A stretch of DNA of 64,000 nt from Hydrogenophaga sp. IBVHS2 (lineage in GTDB: Bacteria; Pseudomonadota; Gammaproteobacteria; Burkholderiales; Burkholderiaceae_C): contig NZ_NFUT01000001.1 in assembly GCF_002127215.1 (NCBI RefSeq), forward strand, positions 744,001 through 808,000, given 5' to 3'. The position numbers and the translations under genes were made by a program. This document shows positions 1-9,639 of this stretch, one piece after another. A model generated the notes under the pieces. It was not told the DNA's origin and did no database searches. It was given only the letters and a program-made list of their open reading frames with translations. Numbering within the stretch: position 1 is the stretch's first letter; every line of letters starts with the position of its first letter.

Positions 1-56
1 CGTCGCCATGGGCGGTGATGGCGGTCGTGTCGGGTCGGTCAGCGTGGAGTTTCATG
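1..56 (-). CDS. Mth938-like domain protein, N-terminal fragment
   Basis: Reading leftward from the CAT at the right end gives MKLHADRPDTTAITAHGD and then runs off the window. This opening resembles the N-terminus of the small Mth938-like (Xcc1710/DUF498) proteins of beta- and gammaproteobacteria, which typically begin with MK, a D-R/K-x-D stretch and then 'T.HG.GW'. Only 18 codons are visible, so the family call is inference from a short match. It is divergent from the aminotransferase and would share the palindrome-bearing region between them. No clear Shine-Dalgarno is seen. Function of the family is not well defined. Confidence 0.45.
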
Positions 57-91
57 GGCGGAAGCGGCCGGAACAGGCGTTGAACTGTGGT

Positions 92-117
92 CAAATCCAA
101 GGTTTTCCCTGGATTTG
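92..117. promoter_or_regulatory. Inverted repeat between divergent genes, possible operator
   Basis: An 11-base arm CAAATCCAAGG and its near-perfect complement CCCTGGATTTG (one mismatch) flank a TTTT loop. It lies between the divergent fragment on the left and alaA, just before a -10-like TATAGC at 123-128, where a -35 element would be expected but is not recognisable. That placement fits a protein-binding operator better than a terminator, since no T-run follows. The binding protein is unknown. Confidence 0.4.
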
Positions 118-180
118 ACGACTATAGCGCCCGCGCGATGTCCGCACCGGGCGAACCCCACCGTTCCAAGGACGCCCCCT

Positions 181-1407
181 TTGAAGCCCATCCAGAAGTC
201 CGCCAAGCTCGCCAACGTCTGCTACGACATCCGTGGTCCGATCATGGACGCGGCGCGGCAGATGGAGGAAGAGGGTCACAAGATCATCAAGCTCAACATC
301 GGCAACCTGGCGGTGTTCGGTTTCGATGCGCCGGAAGAGATCCAGCAGGACATGATCCGCAACCTGCCGAACTCGGCCGGTTACTCGGACAGCAAGGGCA
401 TCTTTGCGGCGCGCAAGGCGGTCATGCACGAGACCCAGACGCAGGGCGTCAAGGGCGTGACGCTGGACGACATCTACCTGGGCAACGGCGCGAGCGAGCT
501 GATCGTCATGGCCACCAATGCCTTGCTGGACGATGGCGACGAGTTGCTGCTGCCGTCGCCCGACTACCCGCTGTGGACCGCGGCGGTGAGTCTTTCGGGC
601 GGCACGCCGGTGCACTACCGCTGCGACGAATCGAACGGCTGGATGCCCGATCTGGACGACATCCGCGCCAAGATCACGCCCGCCACCAAGGGCATCGTGG
701 TCATCAACCCGAACAACCCCACCGGGGCGCTGTATTCGCCCGAGCTCCTCAAGGCCATCGTGGGCATCGCCCGGGAGCACGGCCTGGTGATCTTTGCCGA
801 CGAGGTCTACGACAAGGTGCTCTATGACGGTGCGAAGCACACCGCGCTGGCCAGCCTGTCGGAAGACGTGCTCACGCTGACCTTCAATTCGTTGTCCAAG
901 AGCTACCGTTCCTGCGGCTACCGGGCCGGCTGGATGGTGGTGTCGGGCGACAAGAAGCCGGCCCGCGACTACATCGAGGGCCTGAACATGCTCTCGAACA
1001 TGCGCCTGTGCGCCAACGTGCCCGGCCAATGGGCGATCCAGACGGCGCTGGGCGGCTACCAGAGCATCAATGACCTCGTGAACGAGGGCGGCCGCCTGCG
1101 CCGCCAGCGCGACCTGGCGTACGAACTCATCACCGCCATCCCCGGGGTGACCTGCGTCAAGCCGGTGGCGGCGCTCTACATGTTCCCCCGTCTGGATCCG
1201 ACGATGTACCCGGTCCAGAACGACCAGCAGCTGTTCCTGGAACTGCTCCAGGAAACCCGCGTGATGCTGGTCCAGGGCTCGGGCTTCAACTACCCGGACA
1301 ACCAGCATTTCCGCATCGTGTTCCTGCCGCACGAGGACGACCTGCGCGAGGCCATCGGCCGCGTGGCCAAGTTCCTCGAGAACTGGCGCAAGCGCCACGG
1401 CACCTGA
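181..1407 (+). CDS. alaA: Alanine/pyruvate aminotransferase AlaA-like
   Basis: A fold-type I PLP aminotransferase of 408 residues, close to E. coli AlaA (405), which makes alanine from pyruvate and glutamate. Recognisable AlaA features are the opening KSAKLANVCYDIRGP, the NPNNPTG loop from residue 176, the Schiff-base lysine K240 in SLSKSYR, and MRLCANVP. I chose the TTG start because AAGGA lies 8 bases upstream and the protein then begins like its relatives. A longer TTG start at 115 sits inside the upstream palindrome and adds an unconserved tail. It is followed after 9 bases by hom and thrC, so it is probably the first gene of an aspartate-family amino-acid operon. Confidence 0.9.
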   Translation: MKPIQKSAKLANVCYDIRGPIMDAARQMEEEGHKIIKLNIGNLAVFGFDAPEEIQQDMIRNLPNSAGYSDSKGIFAARKAVMHETQTQGVKGVTLDDIYLGNGASELIVMATNALLDDGDELLLPSPDYPLWTAAVSLSGGTPVHYRCDESNGWMPDLDDIRAKITPATKGIVVINPNNPTGALYSPELLKAIVGIAREHGLVIFADEVYDKVLYDGAKHTALASLSEDVLTLTFNSLSKSYRSCGYRAGWMVVSGDKKPARDYIEGLNMLSNMRLCANVPGQWAIQTALGGYQSINDLVNEGGRLRRQRDLAYELITAIPGVTCVKPVAALYMFPRLDPTMYPVQNDQQLFLELLQETRVMLVQGSGFNYPDNQHFRIVFLPHEDDLREAIGRVAKFLENWRKRHGT

Positions 1408-1416
1408 TTCCATCCA

Positions 1417-2751
1417 ATGAGCAACGACATGAAACCGATTCAAGTGGGCCTTCTGGGCATCGGCACCGTGGGCAGTGGCACCTTCCAGGTGCTCCAGCGC
1501 AACCAGGAGGAGATCCGTCGCCGTGCCGGCCGTGGCATTCAGATCACCATGGTGGCCGACCTCGACGTGGCCCGCGCCCGCTCCATCGTGGGCGAGGGCG
1601 TGCAGGTGGTGGGCGATGCCCGCGCCGTGATCGCCAACCCCGACATCGACGTGGTGGTCGAGCTCATCGGCGGCTACGGCATCGCCAAGGCCCTGGTGAT
1701 GGAGGCCATTGCGGCCGGCAAGCATGTGGTCACCGCCAACAAGGCCCTGCTGGCCGTGCACGGCACCGAAATCTTTGCGGCCGCAGCGGCCAAGGGCGTG
1801 ATGGTCGCCTTCGAGGCGGCCGTGGCCGGTGGCATTCCGATCATCAAGTCGCTGCGCGAGGGCCTGACCGCCAACCGCATCCAGTGGATCGCCGGCATCA
1901 TCAACGGCACCACCAACTTCATCCTGTCGGAGATGCGGGACAAGGGCCTGGACTTCGACGTGGTGCTCAAGGAAGCCCAGCGCCTGGGCTACGCCGAAGC
2001 CGACCCGACCTTCGACATCGAAGGCGTGGACGCTGCCCACAAGGCCACGCTGATGAGCGCCATTGCCTTCGGCGTGCCGGTGCAGTTCGACAAGGCCTAT
2101 GTGGAAGGCATAACCAAGCTGGGTGCGGCCGACATCCGCTACGCCGAGCAGCTGGGCTACCGCATCAAGCTGCTGGGCATCACCAAGCGCGTGGCCTCCG
2201 GCATCGAGCTGCGGGTGCACCCCAGTCTGGTACCGGCCAAGCGCCTGATCGCCAATGTGGAGGGCGCCATGAACGCCGTGGTGGTGCAGGGTGATGCCGT
2301 GGGCACCACGCTGTACTACGGCAAGGGCGCCGGCAGCGAGCCCACCGCCAGCGCCGTCATCGCCGACCTGGTGGACATCGCACGCCTGCAGACGGCCGAT
2401 CCGCTGCACCGCGTGCCCTACCTGGCTTTCCAGCCCGACGCCATGAGCGACACCCCGGTGCTGCCCATGAGCGAGGTGGTGACCAGCTACTACCTGCGTC
2501 TGCGCGTGGCCGACGAGGCCGGTGTGCTGGCCCAGGTGACGGCGCTGCTGGCGGGTGCCGGCATCAGCATCGATGCCGTGCTGCAGCGCGAGGCCGACGA
2601 GGTGGGCGGCGAAGGCGCCACCAGCACCGACCTGATCATCCTCACCCACAACACCCGCGAAGGCACCATGAACGATGCCCTGGCGCGCCTGCAGCAGCTG
2701 CCCACCGTGCTGGCGCCCATCGTGCGCATCCGCAAGGAAGAGCTGAACTGA
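1417..2751 (+). CDS. hom: Homoserine dehydrogenase
   Basis: Catalyses NAD(P)H-dependent reduction of aspartate semialdehyde to homoserine on the way to threonine and methionine. The 444-residue protein has the Rossmann motif GIGTVG at about residues 14-19, the substrate-domain motif with the probable catalytic lysine in DAAHK near residue 209, and a C-terminal ACT domain (about 355-435) that usually mediates threonine feedback. This is the monofunctional form without an aspartokinase domain. A second ATG four codons in (MKPIQVG) is an equally good start, and neither has a clear Shine-Dalgarno. The stop overlaps the thrC start by one base, indicating translational coupling. Confidence 0.95.
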   Translation: MSNDMKPIQVGLLGIGTVGSGTFQVLQRNQEEIRRRAGRGIQITMVADLDVARARSIVGEGVQVVGDARAVIANPDIDVVVELIGGYGIAKALVMEAIAAGKHVVTANKALLAVHGTEIFAAAAAKGVMVAFEAAVAGGIPIIKSLREGLTANRIQWIAGIINGTTNFILSEMRDKGLDFDVVLKEAQRLGYAEADPTFDIEGVDAAHKATLMSAIAFGVPVQFDKAYVEGITKLGAADIRYAEQLGYRIKLLGITKRVASGIELRVHPSLVPAKRLIANVEGAMNAVVVQGDAVGTTLYYGKGAGSEPTASAVIADLVDIARLQTADPLHRVPYLAFQPDAMSDTPVLPMSEVVTSYYLRLRVADEAGVLAQVTALLAGAGISIDAVLQREADEVGGEGATSTDLIILTHNTREGTMNDALARLQQLPTVLAPIVRIRKEELN

Positions 2752-4190
2752 TGCGCTACCAGTCGACCCGCGGTCACGCCGACCGCAAGCGTTTCTGCGA
2801 GATCCTGCTCGAAGGCCTGGCGCCCGACGGCGGCCTGTACCTGCCCGAGCACTACCCGCAGCTCGACGCCGCAGCCCTGCAGCGCCTGCGCACCGTCTTC
2901 AACGGCGGCCAGGCCGGTGGCTACGCCGCCCTGGCCTTCGAGATCCTCAGTCTGTATGTGGACGACATCCCGGCCGACGACCTGCGGGCCATCTGCCAGC
3001 GCACCTACACCGAGGCGGTGTTCGGCACGCCGCAGATCGTGCCGCTGAAGACGCTGGAGCCGGGCTTCCACCTCGAAGCCCTTTCCAACGGACCGACGCT
3101 GGCCTTCAAGGACATGGCGATGCAGCTGCTGGGCCAGCTCTTCGAGTACGAGCTGGGCCGCCGCGGCGAACAGCTCAACATCCTGGGCGCCACCAGCGGC
3201 GACACCGGCAGCGCAGCCGAATACGCCATGCGCGGCAAGAAGGGTGTGCGCGTCTTCATGCTCAGCCCGCACGGCCGCATGAGCCCGTTCCAGCAGGCGC
3301 AGATGTTCAGCCTGATGGACGCGAACATCCACAACATCGCGGTGGAAGGCGTGTTCGACGACTGCCAGGACATCGTCAAGAACGTCAGCAACGACCTCGA
3401 GTTCAAGCGCCGCTGGCGCATCGGCACCGTCAACTCCATCAACTGGGCGCGCCTGCTGGCCCAGGTGGTCTATTACTTCGCCGGCTACTTCCAGGCCACC
3501 GGCAGCAATGCCGAGCAGGTCAGCTTCACCGTGCCGTCGGGCAACTTCGGCAATGTGTGCGCCGGCCATGTGGCCCGCATGATGGGCCTGCCCATCCGGC
3601 ATCTGGTGGTGGCCACCAACGAGAACGATGTGCTCGACGAGTTCTTCCGCACCGGCGTCTACCGGGTGCGGGGCAGTGCCGACACGCACGAGACCTCCAG
3701 CCCGTCGATGGACATCTCCAAGGCCAGCAACTTCGAGCGCTTCGTGTTCGATCTGCTGGGCCGCGACGGCGAGCGCACCCGCGCGCTGTTCGGTGCCGCC
3801 CTCGGCAAGGACGGCCGCTTCAGCCTCAGCGACGACCCGCTGTTCCCGCAGGCTGCTGCGCGGTATGGCTTCCGCAGCGGCCGCAGCACCCATGCCAACC
3901 GGCTCGACACCATCCGCGACGTGGCGCAGCGCCATGGTGTGGTGATCGACACCCACACGGCCGACGGCGTGAAGGTGGCGCGCGAGCACCGGGAGGCCGG
4001 CGTGCCCATGGTGGTGCTGGAGACGGCGCTGCCCATCAAGTTCGCCGAGACCATCGTCGAGGCCCTGGGCCGGCCGCCCGAGCGTCCGGCCGGCTTCGAG
4101 GGCATCGAGGCGCTGCCGCGCCGGGTGCAGGTGATGCCGGCCGACACCGCCCGGGTGCAGGCCTACATCGAACAGCACTGCGCGGCATGA
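2751..4190 (+). CDS. thrC: Threonine synthase
   Basis: Converts O-phosphohomoserine to threonine. The 479-residue protein is a fold-type II PLP enzyme with the N-terminal threonine-synthase motif RGHADRKRF, the PLP lysine K120 in TLAFKDMA, and the phosphate-binding loop ATSGDTGSAA. The length fits the longer proteobacterial form. It begins in a TGATG overlap with hom, and its last bases form an ATGA overlap with mobB, so amino-acid and molybdenum-cofactor genes are physically joined. No functional link between the two sets is obvious; co-location is probably incidental packing. Confidence 0.96.
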   Translation: MRYQSTRGHADRKRFCEILLEGLAPDGGLYLPEHYPQLDAAALQRLRTVFNGGQAGGYAALAFEILSLYVDDIPADDLRAICQRTYTEAVFGTPQIVPLKTLEPGFHLEALSNGPTLAFKDMAMQLLGQLFEYELGRRGEQLNILGATSGDTGSAAEYAMRGKKGVRVFMLSPHGRMSPFQQAQMFSLMDANIHNIAVEGVFDDCQDIVKNVSNDLEFKRRWRIGTVNSINWARLLAQVVYYFAGYFQATGSNAEQVSFTVPSGNFGNVCAGHVARMMGLPIRHLVVATNENDVLDEFFRTGVYRVRGSADTHETSSPSMDISKASNFERFVFDLLGRDGERTRALFGAALGKDGRFSLSDDPLFPQAAARYGFRSGRSTHANRLDTIRDVAQRHGVVIDTHTADGVKVAREHREAGVPMVVLETALPIKFAETIVEALGRPPERPAGFEGIEALPRRVQVMPADTARVQAYIEQHCAA

Positions 4191-4714
4191 AGGTCGTCGG
4201 CTTCGCCGGCTATTCGGGTTCCGGCAAGACCACCCTGGTCGAACAGCTCATCCCGGCGCTGCGCCTGCGCGGTGCCCGGGTGTCGGTGATCAAGCACGCC
4301 CACCACAGCTTCGACATCGACCGACCCGGCAAGGACACCTGGCGCCACCGGGAGGCCGGCGCGGTGGAGGTGGTGGCTGCCTCGCCGAAACGTCTGGTCA
4401 TCATGCGCGAGTACACCGACGAGGCCGAGCACGATGTGCACCGCCTCATCGCCCGCCTGAGCGCCGGCGTGGACTGGGTGCTGGTGGAAGGTTTCAAGCG
4501 CAGTTCGCTGCCCAAGATCGAGGTCTGGCGGCAGGACAGCGGCCAGCCGGTGATCTACCCCGGCCACGACCGCGTGGTGGCCATTGCCACCAACAGCCCC
4601 GAGGCCCTGCCCGAGCCGACCCCGCTGCCGGTGCTGGATCTGGACGTGGCCGATGACGTGGCGGCCTGGCTGGTCGACAATGCCAGCCGCTTCGAATACC
4701 AGCCGCCCGCCTGA
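4187..4714 (+). CDS. mobB: Molybdopterin-guanine dinucleotide biosynthesis protein MobB
   Basis: A 175-residue P-loop GTPase. MobB assists attachment of GMP to molybdopterin, working with MobA. The Walker A motif GYSGSGKTT is at the N-terminus, followed by the family motif VIKHAHHSFDID and, later, WVLVEGFK. The ATG overlaps the thrC stop by four bases. Immediately downstream are moeA, moaD and moaE, which supports the cofactor role. MobA is not in the window. An in-frame open stretch continues upstream inside thrC but is a shadow, so the overlap start is preferred. Confidence 0.93.
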   Translation: MKVVGFAGYSGSGKTTLVEQLIPALRLRGARVSVIKHAHHSFDIDRPGKDTWRHREAGAVEVVAASPKRLVIMREYTDEAEHDVHRLIARLSAGVDWVLVEGFKRSSLPKIEVWRQDSGQPVIYPGHDRVVAIATNSPEALPEPTPLPVLDLDVADDVAAWLVDNASRFEYQPPA

Positions 4715-4717
4715 GCC

Positions 4718-6007
4718 ATGTCCGCCCCGACCGCACCCGCCCGTTCGCCCCTGATGCCGCTGGAAGACGCGCTGGCCGCGCTGCTGGCCCATCTGCCCGC
4801 GCAGCCGGCCAGCGAGTCGGTCGCCACCTTCGATGCCGACGGCCGTGTGCTGGCCGAGGACCTGGTGTCGCCGCTGCAGGTGCCGCCGCAGGACAACTCG
4901 TCCATGGACGGGTATGCGGTGCGTTGCGCCGACATCACCCAGCCCGGCGTGGTGCTGCCGGTCACCCAGCGCATCCCGGCCGGTCATGCGGGCACGGCGC
5001 TGGAGCCGGGGACCTGTGCCCGCATCTTCACCGGCGCACCCATGCCCCCCGGGGCCGACGCGGTGGTCATGCAGGAAGACACCCGGGCGGTGGGCGGCGA
5101 TTTCCATGCGGTTCACATCGATGCCGTGCCCGCGCCCGGCCAGTGGGTGCGCCGCAGCGGGGAGGACGTGATGCAGGGCGCCGTGGTGCTGCAGCGCGGC
5201 CACCGGCTCGACCCGGCCGCGCTCGGCCTGGCCGCCAGCCTGGGGCGTGCCCATCTGCAGGTCGCGGTCCGTCCCCGGGTGGCGCTGTTCTCCACCGGTG
5301 ACGAGCTGGTCATGCCGGGCGAGGTGGCCCCGCAGGACATGAAGCCGGGCGCCATCTACAACTCCAACCGCTTCTTCCTGCGCAGCCTGCTGCACCGCAT
5401 GGGCTGCGAAGTGAGCGACCTGGGCATCGTGCCCGACCGGCGCGAGGCCACCCTGGCCGCGCTGCGCTCGGCCGCCGACCACCACGACCTCATCCTCACC
5501 AGCGGCGGCGTGTCGGTGGGCGAGGAAGACCACATCAAGCCGTCGGTGCAGGCCCTGGGGCGTCTGGACCTGTGGCAGATTGCCATGAAGCCCGGCAAGC
5601 CGTTCGCCTACGGCCAGGTGCGTCGCGATGCCGGCGCCGGTGCGGCGGCCGATCAGGCCTGCCACTTCATCGGTCTGCCGGGCAACCCGGTCTCCAGTTT
5701 CGTGACCTTCCTGCTGCTGGTGCGCCCCTTCCTGCTGCGGCTTCAGGGGCGCGATGCCGCAGCCTGTGGACTGCCGCCGGCCCAGCGCCTGACGGCCCAT
5801 TTCGATCTGCCGCGCGCCGACAAGCGCCGCGAGTTCCTGCGCGTGCGCCGCAACGCGCAGGGCGGCCTCGACCTGTTCCCCAACCAGAGTTCCGGGGTGC
5901 TGACCTCGGCGGTGTGGGGCGACGGTCTGGTGGACAACCCCTCGGGCACCCCCATCCAGCGCGGCGACACCGTGTCCTTCATCGCTTTTGCCGACCTGCT
6001 CGCATGA
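4718..6007 (+). CDS. moeA: Molybdopterin molybdenumtransferase
   Basis: Inserts molybdate into adenylylated molybdopterin. The 429-residue protein has the MoeA N-terminal motif QDNSSMDGYAVR, the domain III motif with FSTGDEL, the MoCF-binding segment LTSGGVSVGEEDHI, and the late segment GLPGNPVSSFVTF typical of MoeA. A C-terminal domain IV ends the protein. It starts 3 bases after mobB and ends in an ATGA overlap with moaD, so the cofactor genes are one transcriptional unit. Length is normal for the family (about 410). Confidence 0.95.
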   Translation: MSAPTAPARSPLMPLEDALAALLAHLPAQPASESVATFDADGRVLAEDLVSPLQVPPQDNSSMDGYAVRCADITQPGVVLPVTQRIPAGHAGTALEPGTCARIFTGAPMPPGADAVVMQEDTRAVGGDFHAVHIDAVPAPGQWVRRSGEDVMQGAVVLQRGHRLDPAALGLAASLGRAHLQVAVRPRVALFSTGDELVMPGEVAPQDMKPGAIYNSNRFFLRSLLHRMGCEVSDLGIVPDRREATLAALRSAADHHDLILTSGGVSVGEEDHIKPSVQALGRLDLWQIAMKPGKPFAYGQVRRDAGAGAAADQACHFIGLPGNPVSSFVTFLLLVRPFLLRLQGRDAAACGLPPAQRLTAHFDLPRADKRREFLRVRRNAQGGLDLFPNQSSGVLTSAVWGDGLVDNPSGTPIQRGDTVSFIAFADLLA

Positions 6008-6255
6008 ACATCCAGCTGCGTTTCTTTGCATCCATCCGCGAGGCCGTGGGCACCGGCCACGAGACGGTGGCCACCTCCGCCGCCAGCCTGTCCGCCCTGC
6101 GCGACGAACTGATCGCCCGCGGAGGCCCTTGGGCCGAGGCGCTGGGCCGCGAACGCGCGGTGCGGGTGTCGCTGGACCAGACCATGGCCGACGAGTCCGC
6201 CGCCCTGCGCGACGGTGCCGAAGTGGCCTTCTTCCCGCCGGTGACCGGGGGCTGA
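6004..6255 (+). CDS. moaD: Molybdopterin synthase small subunit
   Basis: An 83-residue ubiquitin-like sulfur carrier. The protein ends in Gly-Gly (FFPPVTGG), the residues that are adenylylated and thiocarboxylated before sulfur is passed to precursor Z in the MoaD-MoaE complex. The beta-grasp pattern is evident: RFFASIREAVG at the start and DGAEVAFFPP near the end. The ATG overlaps the moeA stop by four bases and moaE follows after one base, the usual subunit order. The short length is normal for MoaD. Confidence 0.94.
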   Translation: MNIQLRFFASIREAVGTGHETVATSAASLSALRDELIARGGPWAEALGRERAVRVSLDQTMADESAALRDGAEVAFFPPVTGG

Positions 6256-6256
6256 C

Positions 6257-6733
6257 ATGGGCATGCCGCGCGTCTTCATCCAGACCCAGGACTTCGACCT
6301 GAGCGCCGAAGTGGCGGCCCTGCGGGCCCACGACAAGGGCGTCGGCGCGGTCTGCAGCTTCGTGGGCACGGTGCGCGACCGCAACGACGGCCAGTCGGTC
6401 AGCACGCTGGAGCTGGAGCACTACCCTGGCATGACCGAAAAGGCCATCGAGGCCATGATCGACGAGGCCCACCGCCGCTTCGACATCCTGGGCGCCCGGG
6501 TCATCCACCGGGTGGGGCTGATGCAGCCGCTGGACCAGATCGTGCTGGTGGCCGTCACCTCGGCCCACCGGGGCCAGAGCTTCCAGGCCTGCGAGTTCAT
6601 CATGGACTACCTCAAGACCCAGGCCCCGTTCTGGAAAAAAGAGCAGACGCCCGAGGGTGCGCGCTGGGTGGATGCCCGGGTGAGCGACGACGCCGCCCTG
6701 GCCCGCTGGGGCATCACCGCCTCCAACGCCTGA
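6257..6733 (+). CDS. moaE: Molybdopterin synthase catalytic subunit
   Basis: The large subunit that converts cyclic pyranopterin monophosphate to molybdopterin using the MoaD thiocarboxylate. At 158 residues it matches E. coli MoaE (150). Key motifs are the N-terminal [19 protein letters not shown] in the middle, the VTSAHR segment, and the lysine-rich active-site stretch [13 protein letters not shown]. It begins one base after moaD. It is the last gene of the cofactor run; the next gene, clpB, has its own promoter. Confidence 0.95.
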   Translation: MGMPRVFIQTQDFDLSAEVAALRAHDKGVGAVCSFVGTVRDRNDGQSVSTLELEHYPGMTEKAIEAMIDEAHRRFDILGARVIHRVGLMQPLDQIVLVAVTSAHRGQSFQACEFIMDYLKTQAPFWKKEQTPEGARWVDARVSDDAALARWGITASNA

Positions 6734-6791
6734 GGCGTCCTGATCTGGGTCAAACCCGCTGCCGGCGGCCTGCGGCAAGCTCGGGGCATCA

Positions 6792-6819
6792 CTTGAAATG
6801 GATCGGTTCGGCGCCATGT
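6792..6819 (+). promoter_or_regulatory. Sigma-32 (heat-shock) type promoter of clpB
   Basis: The -35-like CTTGAAA at 6792-6798 is followed 13 bases later by CGCCATGT at 6812-6819. The E. coli RpoH consensus is CTTGAAA, a 13-15 base spacer, then CCCCATNT. Transcription would start near 6826, leaving a short leader with a GGAG Shine-Dalgarno at 6840-6843 before the clpB ATG. Sequence match plus the identity of the downstream gene makes this a strong call; activity is not shown. Confidence 0.75.
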
Positions 6820-6852
6820 GCCGGGCAATCGACTTTTCCGGAGTGTTGCCCC

Positions 6853-9459
<2,607 letters not shown>

Positions 9460-9639
9460 CCGACCGGCACGGTCAGGGTGCCGCCGGTAGCCCGCCGAGG
9501 CCCGACCGTCGGCTGCATCCGCCCGGGCCACCCCGGCGCCGGCCGGGGCATTCCCGACCGCCGGGCGTGGCAGGTATAACCGTGACCTTCGTCACGAATA
9601 CCCCTAGGGGTTGTCACTCCCGACCGCCTGCAGCCGCCC

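Noticed and set aside
91..2649. Very long open frame on the minus strand opposite alaA and hom (852 codons)
   Set aside because: It is antisense to two well-recognised enzymes and has histidine/glycine/alanine-rich composition typical of the reverse frame of GC-rich genes. No domain is recognisable.
9601..9610. CCCCTAGGGG palindrome before the DUF1631 gene
   Set aside because: A single ten-base palindrome with no copies noticed elsewhere in the window and no nearby regulator; too little to call a site.
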